64,000 nt of DNA. Origin: Argopecten irradians (lineage: Eukaryota; Mollusca; Bivalvia; Pectinida; Pectinidae). The stretch covers positions 33,919,540-33,983,539 of the forward strand of contig NC_091134.1 in the NCBI RefSeq assembly GCF_041381155.1, in the 5' to 3' direction. Under the pieces are notes generated by a model that worked only from the letters and a program-made list of their open reading frames with translations, was not told the DNA's origin and ran no database searches. Positions 35,801 through 45,719 of the stretch are shown here, in pieces. The position numbers were made by a program, and so were the translations under genes. Each line of letters opens with the position of its first letter. The first letter of the stretch is position 1.

Positions 35801-36632
35801 AGAAACTTTTTCCATTAGACCTACTGTATATGCATGATTATAAAAGTAAATTTTATCAGTCTATGTGAAAGATTCTATTCATATCCATTTATTGTCGAGT
35901 GTAACTTTGATAAGAATGTCAATATTTTACATAAATAGAATGCTAAAAAAAATAAGATAAGAAAATTGATTCAATTCATTCTCAGATTCAACTATTTAAT
36001 TTCTTAATCTAATTGAAAGATAATAAATTTATAAAATGGTATCTGTTGTACTTTTCACTATTTTCTATGCCCCCTATTAATTTTGGATAACATCCAATTA
36101 AAGAAATCAAAATGAAAAGAATATAATGTAATCCTGATTTTATAGTTATCAGACTAAAATATTTGCCTTCAAAAGGAGCCAGACAGACAGAAAATTAGTT
36201 GCTTAATAAACCTATGCTTTCATGGCATTGGTAGCAGCTCATTTATCAATAATGAAAATAGATAGATGAGAATAGATAAAACAGAATAACAGTCTGTATT
36301 AGTTCTATATCATAAGTGTGTAAAAGTACATTGGTAGTAATCAGTACACGTGTTAATTATAATTATCGTTACCGTATTTAATGAATTATTTAATATAATC
36401 AATTACCGCGAGCTTCATCATGATCAAGTTTATTTCCCCAGTCTGGGGATGTTGTTAAGAAGTTACTGTCCAACTTGATATGATCTACGGCATTGCTGAT
36501 ATTATAAAGTTCCGTTGCGATTTCTGCTGTGTAATAATATTGTCCACTTTCTACAATGTCCTTAATTTCTTTTTCCAAACTAAACGCCCCTGATTGTAGC
36601 GCCGGGTGGGTTCGCATTCTCGTCGTATACAT
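23801..36632 (-). CDS. unnamed 366-residue protein, possibly axonemal, complete
   Basis: Coding exons in transcript order: 36407-36632, 35350-35495, 34404-34596, 31114-31233, 23801-24216. Phases 1, 0, 1, 1 join to 1101 bp with one ATG (MYTTRMRTHPALQSG) and a TGA after RPWLRK. Every join has GT-AG borders. The N-terminal ~125 residues are helical in character (EKEIKDIVESGQYYYTAEIA, GAILTKIAGFLNEYKTVMGN). The rest is basic and proline/tyrosine-rich, with GVTDRFTGYRHNLTRGSREP, PPRQITSMVPPRVKS, and near the end two similar motifs, KTEYMTKYDCPP and NTEYQVRYDWPD. Such TEY..Y motifs recall microtubule-binding SAXO-like and microtubule-inner proteins, but I do not recognise the family. There is no signal peptide or membrane segment. 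A palindrome with an RFX half-site lies ~100 bp upstream of the ATG. Introns carry a pearl element, a nested repeat complex and a miniature LTR element. Confidence 0.82.
26346..27232. mobile_element. pearl-type element C, four core repeats, complete
   Basis: Begins AACAAGAGATCTCAGAGGGA..TTGGCGCCCACC, carries four core units (AAGATGG marks near 26525, 26680, 26837 and 26990), an ACGTCCGGACG-like remnant of the microsatellite (27140-27180) and the terminal hairpin AGCCCACCATATGATGATGG..GGGCT at 27207-27232. Same family and same strand orientation as those in the WDTC1 introns. It lies in the long intron 4 of the unnamed gene. Confidence 0.85.
27233..28911. other. intronic sequence, nothing coding seen
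   Basis: AT-rich intron sequence of the unnamed gene. At 28290-28412 the block GGAAACACATGGACTTCATG is repeated twice, with a third partial copy (TTGGACTTCATGACAA). The resulting short open frame is best explained by this duplication. Confidence 0.5.
28912..29104. mobile_element. MITE with TACCGTATTCGACCC termini, intact
   Basis: TACCGTATTCGACCCAATAA at the left is mirrored by TTATTGGGTCGAATACGGTA at the right (near-perfect, ~26 bp). It is TA-flanked and ~193 bp long. The interior has CCCCTCCCCCTTTTTGAGG and TTGCAATAATTTAGACTTAT. The same element occurs inverted at 63725-63915. Confidence 0.85.
29672..30110 (-). other. open minus-strand stretch without recognised family
   Basis: A 138-codon open stretch in the long intron of the unnamed gene. 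Its N-terminal half (for example SAVGEHYNGYQVHYLPP) reads less like random AT-rich translation than other short frames here, whereas the C-terminal half (IYIYIHI) is a TA microsatellite. There is no splice context or homology I recognise. It could be a decayed insertion together with the fragment at 30192-30457. Confidence 0.2.
30192..30457 (-). pseudogene. frameshifted coding-like fragment
   Basis: On minus, one frame reads LLLGRNLTKCLVASLMARMK..FVGKGKLEYPKK. A one-base shift then gives a second open stretch, PKEKPSTSGQYLATAPLDEG and SKLYDVLRLDPKPTELTPIQ, ending K-TAG at 30192. Both parts have protein-like composition and the switch occurs at a run of A residues, so a frameshifted relic or an unrecognised terminal exon is possible. 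The phase does not fit the exon that ends at 31114 if the acceptor is TAAAG|G. I do not recognise the family. Confidence 0.3.
31271..31750. mobile_element. pearl-type element, 5' part
   Basis: Begins AATAAGAGATCCCAGAGG..CTTGGCACCCACC and carries two core units (31440 and 31600). It stops abruptly after CAGTAACAAACTTCAAC at ~31750 with no microsatellite or hairpin. The missing 3' part is probably that at 33105-33870, displaced by an insertion. Confidence 0.7.
31950..32026. repeat. short inverted repeat, MITE remnant
   Basis: GGTATAGTGCGCACCCCAAC and the inverted GTGTGCACTATACGCGC, followed by ATACGGTAAT. It recalls the TACCGTATT-terminal family but is too short to classify. Confidence 0.4.
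32085..32905. repeat. ~126-bp tandem repeat, about seven copies
   Basis: Units contain CCATCCCTTAAAACCCCTAT, AGACCAATTTTCATTGAGAT, CGGAGACCGAAACCTGAAAA, CAGGAAGTGGGCCAGCGGCC and ATCTTGGAATACCAAAA. The AGGAAGT mark recurs at about 32155, 32265, 32393, 32519, 32645, 32771 and 32897. The first two copies are shorter and more diverged. The array is followed (32910-33105) by a tail with ACCAAGTTTCGTGATAATCG and an AATAATAATAATAAG microsatellite, as in another Helitron-like miniature element. Short minus-strand frames over it are by-products of the repeat. Confidence 0.85.
33105..33870. mobile_element. pearl-type element, 3' part
   Basis: Four core units (near 33118, 33270, 33475 and 33632), the second followed by a ~50-bp foreign stretch (33421-33470). 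Then comes an ACGG microsatellite (33790-33835) and a truncated end: GATTTGAATAATGGGCTATT has lost the left arm of the terminal hairpin. It has no 5' end of its own and probably pairs with 31271-31750. Confidence 0.7.
34908..34980 (-). repeat. tRNA-like sequence (Thr-AGT type) in LTR, copy 1
   Basis: On minus it reads TAGCTCGATCGG (A-box-like, 34972-34961), GCGTCAGACTAGTAATCCAG and a perfect B box GTTCGATCC (34927-34919). The presumed anticodon loop CTAGTAA gives AGT (threonine). The anticodon and acceptor stems pair poorly, so it is a tRNA-derived Pol III promoter-like segment, not a working tRNA gene. A second copy is at 35173-35245. Confidence 0.7.
35173..35245 (-). repeat. tRNA-like sequence in LTR, copy 2
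   Basis: Identical to 34908-34980, offset by 265 bp. It is in the LTR that is upstream in the orientation of the inferred element transcript, so its A and B boxes would lie inside the transcript leader. Confidence 0.7.
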
Positions 36633-36960
36633 CTTGAATTTCCCTCTTAACTTCGGTTCCGCCTCTTAATTATAAATCGGCTTTCAATTTTTATCTGATG
36701 CGATTAAATTCACTGTGCCTGTATCAGAGTACCGTCGTTGGCAACGACCTGAATATCGATTCCAATGTAAACAATTTTACGATCGGACGCAATAAGCTGC
36801 TTTTTCAATGTAATGTGAATGACCGCCTGACTAAAACGCTCGACTGATTGCGAGTAACAGGTGCGCGCATTCGGAACTGGTCTTTGTACTTCGAGTATGA
36901 AACGGTCCGATGATTATCGAACGCATACCGACAGGATGGCGGGAGTGTTTGGACATCTCA
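36633..36960 (-). promoter_or_regulatory. probable promoter of the unnamed gene, with RFX-like palindrome
   Basis: The region before the ATG at 36632 is less AT-rich than its surroundings. At 36734-36748 lies GTCGTTGGCAACGAC, a near-perfect palindrome that contains the RFX half-site GGCAAC (GTTGCC on the other strand). RFX factors drive many ciliary genes through X-boxes, which usually have two half-sites; here the second half is incomplete. No TATA box is clear. Confidence 0.35.
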
Positions 36961-39900
36961 AGACCTTTCGGGATTGTTTTTCGTAATTATATTTTGTCAT
37001 TCTATAGCTTCTCCCTTTACACCCACCACTCTACATTTAAAATAGTTAAATAAAAAACACGAACAATTTGCTTCAAATACAACAGTTACATGATATGTAC
37101 ATGTACACTGTCAATATGAATTAATTTCCTATATTTCCTAGTGAAGGTCTATTTTACAATTTTTTTTATTTTCTTTTTGTTAGTGCTTATGTATATCCAC
37201 AGTGGGACTTCAACAAACTTTCAGTGATGTTATTTGTTGTTTCGTAAAAAGTCACAGAAGTTGATAAATTGGCATTGTATTAACTTGGTAGCTTACTGAC
37301 TTATGGGTGGTTGGTTTTTCTCTAGGTTCTGCGGCTTTCCTCCACCAACGCAGCTGGCACATCCCCTGGCTGTTAATAGGACGTTAAACTAATAAAACCA
37401 AACCAATTATTCATTCCCATTGCGGCCACAAATAAATAAGTAAAAGCTCCATATTTTTTTCAAAATTATTAGCTTATTGCATCAATGATTTATGGCATTT
37501 AATCATCCTTATTTTCTATAACAATGGTCGCTTGTGTACCTGATCAGAAAGTAATAGAAATAGAGTATTAGATCATGAATTATTTATTTTTACAATCAAC
37601 TGGAGACTAGCTAAGAAAGATAACTCTTGCATCCTTGCTGACAATTTTATATTGAATTCAGACTGTTAAGTTATGATATAAGAGGATGCATTGTAGACTG
37701 TTAAGTTATGATATAAGAGGATGCATTGTACTTTTTATTAAAAAACCCATTGTGCTGTACATGTTAGAGTTTAAAGATTTTCAATGGAAGTATGATGAAT
37801 AATTAAGGCAATAAACTTCTATAATTATTATTTCCACGGTAGAAAAACCTAGCAAGTCATATGGAGCCTTAATAATATTGTGAACATTCTGCTGCTTTCT
37901 TTATTCAAATAAGATAATCCTTTGATGATTTCTAAAAGTGAAAAAGTCTTAGATTTTCAATTTGGGTATATCAATGTGATGTAAAGATGACATTTTGATG
38001 AGATTCTGTACAGTTTTTCATTTCACACAAGTTTTTATGTTTTGCATTAATTGTAATTTAACATAAAAAGATTTGACCTGTTGCGTTAGACTGACAAAAT
38101 ATTTTTCTGCAACAGATAGTATATAGATCTGTATCCATAACATTTGATTGATATGTTTAGATGATGCCATATCATATCAGATTTGAAGCCTTTTCAACAG
38201 CACATGTTAATAATGATGTCCAGCCGAAAAAAATCCATATTACAGCCCTTGACTCAAGTAAATCTTAATTACATTTGTGTGTATCATGATATGATGGTAG
38301 AATAATGATTCCATTGTGTACTACAGCTTGGAGTGGTGGAGCTATCTCCATCTTCTGTAAACTCCACACTGAAGTGACCCCTATTCTGTCCCATTGACAC
38401 AGCCCATCCCACTTCACAACACTTAACAATGTTGATGTACTACTTTAGAAAAGGAATGTTATGAAATAAAATAATTGTTACAATGATAACAACAAGGTTG
38501 GTTCAATATTCTTTATGTAAATGATGGCTATTTTTGTTGGCTGAAGCCCAAATAAGACCAAACAAGACCAGAACAAAATTCAGACATGGTGGATAAGAAC
38601 CAATATCTAGTTCATGTAGTGAATCTGAATGACAAGTTCATACAGACCTTTCTGATTATTGTTTTTTTCTCTCAGGATATCGTCACCATAATATTTTATC
38701 TGCCACAAAGGCAAGTAGACTGTTAGCTTATTTTCACATTCAAAACTTGTCATTGTGATTTGTATCGCCCCACATAGCACTAATTGTGCCTGTCTGTCAG
38801 TTGTCCGTCTGCCCGCCCGTCTGTCTGTCTAACCACCAATCAGATACCAGGCATGAATAAACAAAGTCATATAGATCAATTGTACTGAAATGTAGAAGAA
38901 AGATTTGATACTTACCAGGTACCCATATCATGCTAGTCAGGGATAAAGAATTATACAGAATTGCTCGAATGAATGACCTTGACTCTCATTCTTGGTTAAG
39001 AGTGAAAATATAAATTAATGGATTATATAAATTCAATTTAGATTGCACACTGGGAATGTTTTAATTAGACTTGCTCTTGATTAAATGAGGTCATACATAC
39101 ATTAGTTGTATAGATGATCTCAAAATAGAAAACCCAAGATTTTAAAATTTAAAGAGGCCCAATGGGTCAATTAAACCATACTTGGTAAAGCTCTTTTTGG
39201 TATTAAGACTGCCAGAAGCAAATTTTCTTTTCTCAAACAGTTCTTGTTTTATATAATTGTAGATGGATTTGTTATCAAGATTAAGATGACAGTAGTTGAA
39301 AGTGGAAGCATAACTTGACACATAGTGGCACAGAATTGTACAGTCATGTGAAGAGGAGAACAAGGTAAGAACAACAGATATCATATCCTTCATTCAAATT
39401 TTATGGTGCTTACAGGCCAATTTGTTTACATCAATTAATTCATTGAGAAAGTGGAACGAACTGAATTGAGCAAAAGGCACACAACACAATAAAATGAACC
39501 ATTAAAAGAAATTCTAAGCCAATATATTACGATCGAATGTGCCTGTCTTTAAAGGACACCAAAGGGACTTTGGTCTTCTTTACACAGAGGTCTATTACAT
39601 GTAGATAATTGGGTTGATGTGCCAGTCCTTTATAGACAGGTGTCCTTTAGAGCAGGTTTGGTTATACTTAGATTTTGAATATCCTTGAAGCGAATATAAT
39701 CTGTATCAAACTTATTTATGTAGGAAGATGTTAAAGAAAGAAATTATCTCCTTTTCGAAACATTCCATATAGCCTATAGGTAAATAACTTTTAATTTGTT
39801 TAGATTTTGGTACATTCTGATTGAATTATACACATTAATTATATATAAAAGTTGTTTGTTTTTCTAATAGACTTATTGAACAGCTATGTGATTGGCTGTG

Positions 39901-40448
39901 TGTGGGGTGTAAACAAAAGTGTTTGTTCACTCTATTACTTTATCTGGAGATTATAGAGTTATAAACAAAGTTCAGCTGGACTATTATCAGACCGGTACAG
40001 GTGTACCTGTTACCACTCTTGTTTGTTTGTTTACTGTTTCTCATTGACTTCCAGTCTGGCATGATAGCTCAATCTACCATGGTAATTTGGGTATGGTAGT
40101 TCAATTAGTCAGAGCATTTGCCATTGAACCTGCTATCAAAGGTGCCTTCTTCCTGCTGCCTTATAATTGGAAGCAAAAAACATACCAGGCTGTCCTTTAG
40201 TGGTTAGCAAGATACTCTCATACTTATTTGTGTATTACCAGGTATCATTTTATCCATTAAAGTGTATCAGGTATCATTTTATCCATTAAAGTGTATCAAA
40301 TGTCATCCATGACGGTCTCAGGTTATATTATGTGACTACCAATGCAATGATCTTAACTCATTCTCCCCGTAAGACCCATTTAGGATCTTCTAATTCAAAG
40401 ACGAGAGCAGTCTGTTATGAAAATTCAGGGGTGAATTAGTTAATTAAT
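36961..40448. other. AT-rich intergenic sequence with small repeats
   Basis: No coding exon is supported. At 37290-37410 there is the 3' part of a SINE. At 37658-37729 a 35-bp block (AGACTGTTAAGTTATGATAT..) occurs twice in tandem. At 38795-38830 there is a CTGTCTGTC-type microsatellite. At 39540-39660 loosely inverted TGTCCTTTA/TAAAGGACA motifs suggest a MITE remnant. At 40241-40298 a ~29-bp block (GTATCATTTTATCCATTAAA) is duplicated. Confidence 0.5.
37290..37410 (+). mobile_element. SINE 3' fragment
   Basis: GGTGGTTGGTTTTTCTCTAG, CGGCTTTCCTCCACC and CTGGCTGTTAATAGGACGTT followed by AAACTAATAAAACCAAACC is the tail of a common molluscan tRNA-derived SINE. The tRNA head is missing. Confidence 0.65.
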
Positions 40449-41281
40449 GCACTTGCAGAATTGCCAACTCACCCAATTTCCCCGGGTTGGTCCGTTTTTT
40501 AGACATTTTAGAATGCATAACCGGATTGACCCGGCGGGTCATCAAACAACTCGATTTTCAGCGCTTGAATCAAAGTGTCAAAAAGCTCACAAAAATTACG
40601 TCAGATCAAGCCATTAGAGCAATTTTATTTACATCTCAGGGCTTAAGACTCATATCAGGCCCTTGTATAATGCAGTTAGCTATGACTTTAATAAAGGTGT
40701 GAAATTGTATAAATTAATCTACATGTATTAAGTTATGCATCACGATGTCTATGATCGTTTTTAGCCAGAGTCAGCTAGCAAAATTAGACATGGCCAATTA
40801 ATTCTGTTCTAAATCAGAAATAATCTCTTAAAATTTTTCCAAAAGCACAAACACTTGTGATTTCAGACAAATATTTACTCACATGAATAAAACATAGTCA
40901 ACATGAACGGTATCCTGTTGCAGTAGGCAGGCAAGCCAATCATAATGGCCGCCATTTTGTTTAGTCAAAAATAATAGTGAAACTGGACACGTGTAGAAAA
41001 AAATCAGGATTTTGTTAAATATTATTTTAAATTCTTTTAATATGATGTTTTTATTAATTATCAGATATTAATTATATTATTACAAAAAACATAAATATTA
41101 TTGAATAACAACATGAAAATAATAAATATATGCATATATGCATATTTAGGCTTTTTAAAAAGTGTTAAAAATTACACTAAAATGTTGTTTCGCATATGAC
41201 CCTTGTTTTGACCCTTTCACCCGTTTTTTCAAGGGTGATCACCCGATTTGACCTCATCAGAGGTTGGCAATACTGCACTTG
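40449..41281. mobile_element. hAT-like non-autonomous element
   Basis: Termini CAGAATTGCCAACTC (left, 40456) and GAGGTTGGCAATACTG (right, ending 41275) are inverted copies. They are flanked by a short direct repeat [G]CACTTG (40449-40455 and 41275-41281). The TGCCAAC termini resemble hAT elements, though hAT usually gives 8-bp duplications and only 6-7 bp match here. The inner ends also pair (GGGTGATCACCC). No transposase is visible. A 71-codon frame inside is likely chance. Confidence 0.6.
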
Positions 41282-41384
41282 ATGAAACAATAGGGTGTCT
41301 TTTGAAATTTATGTATATCCCTTGGTTGCTATTAATTTTGTGTTAGTTTGTTTGTTTGTGTTTATATATTGGAGTTTCAACACT

Positions 41385-41570
41385 ATTGTGCAAATTGTGA
41401 CAAAACCTCCACCTCTTGGTTTCGAATATGAATCCCATATATATGTTCCAGCCAGTGGCTGGGAACTGAGGCCTTCCTTGTAATTGCTCTCTGGGATGTC
41501 CTTGGCTTCAAAAAAACCTGAATTTTGAGCGAGGATGTTGAATAAAATAAAAACCAAACCAGCCTTCACC
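41385..41570 (+). mobile_element. decayed SINE-like fragment
   Basis: ACCTCTTGGTTTCGAATATG..AATCCC resembles the B-box side of a tRNA-derived SINE head. TGGGATGTCCTTGGC and the A-rich tail AATAAAATAAAAACCAAACC resemble the SINE tails elsewhere in the window. Diverged and truncated. Confidence 0.35.
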
Positions 41571-44500
41571 GACCCTTTTGGGAATAAGAATTTTAAACTC
41601 TACTTTTAACATAATGGAAAGAGATCTCAGAAAGTTTTGCTATGTAATAATGTATCTACAATGGATTTTGCACTGCTGTAAGTATGGGAATATGATTTAC
41701 AATTTCGTCTTTTTGTATAGATATTTCACTCAACAAACAGCTAGCTTAAGATTGAAGGCGTATTTTTAGAAGTTATGTCAAGTTCTAAGCTACATGGATA
41801 ATCATGTTTTACAATTACACATAAACCAGAAATCCATTCGGATTTCATTTTAATTGACATCTTTGCTAATTTAATAATGTTATTTTAAAGCTTGTTATTT
41901 ATAACAAAACACCTCCATTGTTTTTTCGAATTATGTCCCTTTGTTACAAAACTATCAAACAACTACTCCTAAATAACAAATTTAAACTAAATAATATTGT
42001 TTGTTTGCTTGTTTTTAGATCCTGATAACTGCTACAATATTTTATTAAATTTGTTGGAATGTGGAAGGTTTCGATGGTGGAGGATTGATGGAGTACCACA
42101 AAAAGTTTCCAGCTTGTGGCCTTAAGTCCTAACAACTGCAGCCCAACAACCTAGACCTTACATGGACATCTAAGAGGTAAAGAACTTTTGGTAGAATTTT
42201 AGACTCATAGATGAAGGGTTATTGGTCACCCTGACCGACAAATGAAGGGCTATTGGTAGAATATCAGCCACCTTAATTATAACCACTTGTCCACCAAGAG
42301 TCAAAGGCGAAGAGCTTAAAATTGGCAAATAATCAGACACCTTAACCTCTTGGCCACTGTGAACATGAAATATACAGTTCTAAATATTAGTGATAGAATG
42401 TCAGATGCCTTAACCACTTAGACAAGAGGACCAAAGCACTGTTCATACCTAATTTTACCGGTAAATAATCGTTCATTAGATATATTATTAATATATTGAG
42501 ACGAAATAAGATTAGTAATTTAATGTGAATGTTGCTGGTCAGTCTAGCGTCAGTATCCTTTATTTGTATTTCAGTTTTCAAATTTAAACACGTGAGTTTT
42601 AAATAGGTCACTTATGGATTGATCCCATTAATGTTTGTAATACCATTATGCTGATACGAAGATTTTGTTGTTTTTTGTTGTGATAAAGTATTCTCTTGCA
42701 CAGTAAATCATATTTACATGTATGATAATTATATAATAATACTGGACCACTGGATGGTAATCAAATAATTATGATTTTATGTTTGACTGATTTGGACCGA
42801 CATTTAGTAGTTCACCGTACCAATTTTAATACATTTATAAGCTATATTGTGTTGGTATATAGGCACCATTTAATCAAGAGTGATATTTTGATTTTTTTTA
42901 AATGAAAACATAAATGAACTCACTCACTTTCCTTGAATGCATGCTAATAAATTAAATAACTACTTTTAGTTTGATCAAAAGAAACAAATTCTGTCTGCTT
43001 TTAGATTATTGGATTGCATATACTTATTTACATAACAATTTTGTTATTTCTTTTTTCTTCTTCTTTTTTTTTAATTTCAAAACTTGAAAACAGAACATAG
43101 CATATTAACAACAGAACCAACCTTTATTTACCAAATAGAAATAAAAATGATGCATTTTCCTTAAATAGTTTGATTTTTAACAGATTTTACTCTAAAGCTT
43201 AGATTTTTCAGCTACCCTGTAATTTAAATAATTATAGGCGAAAGTTATTTTCATCAAGTTTGTAAAGCATTTTAAATGTTTTGAGGGTTGTAAGGATAAT
43301 GGTTCCACTTTTAGGACATAAATTAAGTAGGGTTCTGGTCATCCACACCTGAGCTGACCACAGCCCTGAAGTTTTGGACACTGGTGAGACTTCTCTGACC
43401 ACCTTAATATCCAATCAGCTTTGTGTAATTTGTTGACTGATACCAAATCTTTGTAAGTCAGCCGATATTGACGAAAATCACTCCATTTTAAACGCTATAC
43501 AAACATGACTTAATCTTAAGCCTGTCAACATGTTTTCGGTTGTCTGTAATAATAGATCAAGGGGACTTAAAGCCAAACTGCTGCTTAAATCAAGATTATG
43601 TTAATCTCTGAGCTATGTTATACCCTCTTGTTCTCACTGTATAGTTTCTAATAATAAACTAGTGATAAGATTATCAAGTGTTGTGACGCACTTGGGCGAA
43701 GGTCAAAGTGCCCTGGTATTTGTGTTTAGTACATGTTGTCAACATATTTATGATTCATTTGTTGACTATTGTGATGGTTATTTTGTAGGTCAAATTAAAG
43801 TCTTCATGGGTGTATATATGTACTGAATCTGCAAGTGCTTGGTTGTAAGAATAGGAGATTTCAGAAAAGATGGCGATGATGACACTATCAATCTCCTCTT
43901 CATTTGTCTGTCATATCTCATAAAACACCATTTTCTTTATACATGAAATTATATCATATTGATAATTGCCGTTTAACCCCCCCCCCCCCCCCCCTCCCAC
44001 CCCTCCCACACACACACACACACACACTTTCTGACCTGTGGTCATTCTTTCATTCTGCTTCTTTCAAGTCTCATCAAAATCATGTGGCTCTTTTTTTTTA
44101 AATACATGTATAACAATTCCTACGAATTTGTGTTCTGTAAATTATAAAAACTGTGGATCTGATTTAACTGAGTTCACTGTGAATTGATTCTTTGCATTAA
44201 TCTTTTTTTATGAAAATTTATCACTAATTGTAAAAAAACGATAAAAATTGCATTTCATTTGTCACAAAGATAATGAAATTTTGTTGGAATAGGAGCAGAG
44301 GGTAATTGATAGGTTGAAAAGGCTCATAGATAAATTGAAATGGGATAGGGGGAGCTTATAAATGAGCTGGTGATGTTATACATTGGGTTAAGATGGGAGG
44401 GGGCACAAATAGGGGGGAGGGAGGCAATTAATGGGTTTAGGGGGCTACAATGGGTTTACAGGGAGGGGGTTGTGTATAGGTGCAGTTGATCAATGGTTTG

Positions 44501-45239
44501 GCTAAGTAATAAGATGAAGTCAGCTTTTATGTTGATTTAATATAGGATTAATGGAGGACGTGTTAGAATGTTGTTTTGAATAGAGGTACACATACCCCCT
44601 CCCTAGGGGAGGCTGAGTTATAACACTAATGGTTTCTCCTAATACTGTCTGAGTTCATCTTGTATATGACTGAAGTATTACACTTATCAGTAGTGCTTAG
44701 GCCATCCATCCATTTCAAAGCTATTTCACACACCAATTAGTATATATTGTTGTTATGTTTATATTGACGTCCAGTGGGAGATGTTAATATCTGAAGTTCA
44801 TCAAATATTTACTGGCGTTTTTGTAAAATCTCTGTGTCTGTTAATTGACAATTACTACTCCTCATGTTCATAGAATAGCCGATGAATAAGTAATTTTGTT
44901 CATACGAGAAAAAGAAAATCCAAAGTCATGTCTTTGGAGAACTGTGCGAGCTTTGAAAATAGCATAATTGATTACTTAATGCATACTTGGTCATCCAAGC
45001 AACATATTCCATAGTTTTCAAAAAATCTCTTCAATTTGTATACAGTTGGCACTGTGAAAATAGTTGTTATTATTCATAAATACAAAAATAGCGTGCAGTT
45101 ATAATTATCTGTGTGATGTTGGTATGTTATAATCTTTCAGCTTTGGTGACTAGTTAGGGCCTGATACACCTTCAGATGTTTTTTTCAGGGCACAATATTT
45201 ATTGTATTTTATAAGGGAACTGTAATCACATGGGCAAAT
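41571..45239. other. AT-rich intergenic sequence
   Basis: No gene is seen. It contains a poly-C run followed by a CA microsatellite at 43977-44029 and a G-rich stretch at 44340-44470. At 42180-42420 loosely repeated phrases (CACCTTAA..CCACTT, GGTAGAAT) look like decayed repeats. Confidence 0.5.
43977..44029 (+). repeat. poly-C run plus CA microsatellite
   Basis: About 18 C residues, then CCTCCCACCCCTCCC, then roughly 11 CA repeats. Low-complexity DNA, prone to length change and sequencing error. Confidence 0.95.
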
Positions 45240-45465
45240 GGACCTCTGCTGTACAGTAAACAGCATGACACAAAAATCTCTAGTAAATTGAATATGTACC
45301 GAGAATTTATACAGTATACAGCATGACACAAAAATCTCTAGTAAAGTAAATGTGTCATGATATTTTATACAAAACATAATGACACAAAAATCTCTCCAAA
45401 TGAAAATGTGTCCCGCTGTTTTATATTACAGCATGACACAAAAATCTCTCGTGTAAAAGGACTTT
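45240..45465 (-). repeat. ~58-bp repeat, inverted left block, 3-4 copies
   Basis: Units with CAGCATGACACAAAAATCTC, TAGTAAAGTAAATGTG and a variable middle, in the opposite orientation to the array at 47261-48008. Together the two blocks form a large inverted repeat. Confidence 0.85.
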
Positions 45466-45719
45466 AGGCCACACTGCTTTTGTAAAAGTAGAGCAATTTC
45501 CCTATACGATAAGTTCTGTTTATCATACTCTTAAAGGTTCACTGGAAACAAACATAGACTTTAATACTAAGTATTGTAGCTTCAGTCAGCTTACGTATCC
45601 TATTATTTGTCTGTCATTCTGGAAAAGCAGACATATTTCCGCGAAAAGACACTTCGCCACAAAATGACATGTTTGATTACCTTTACACATTCCAGTCTCC
45701 TTTTACACAAGAGATTTTT

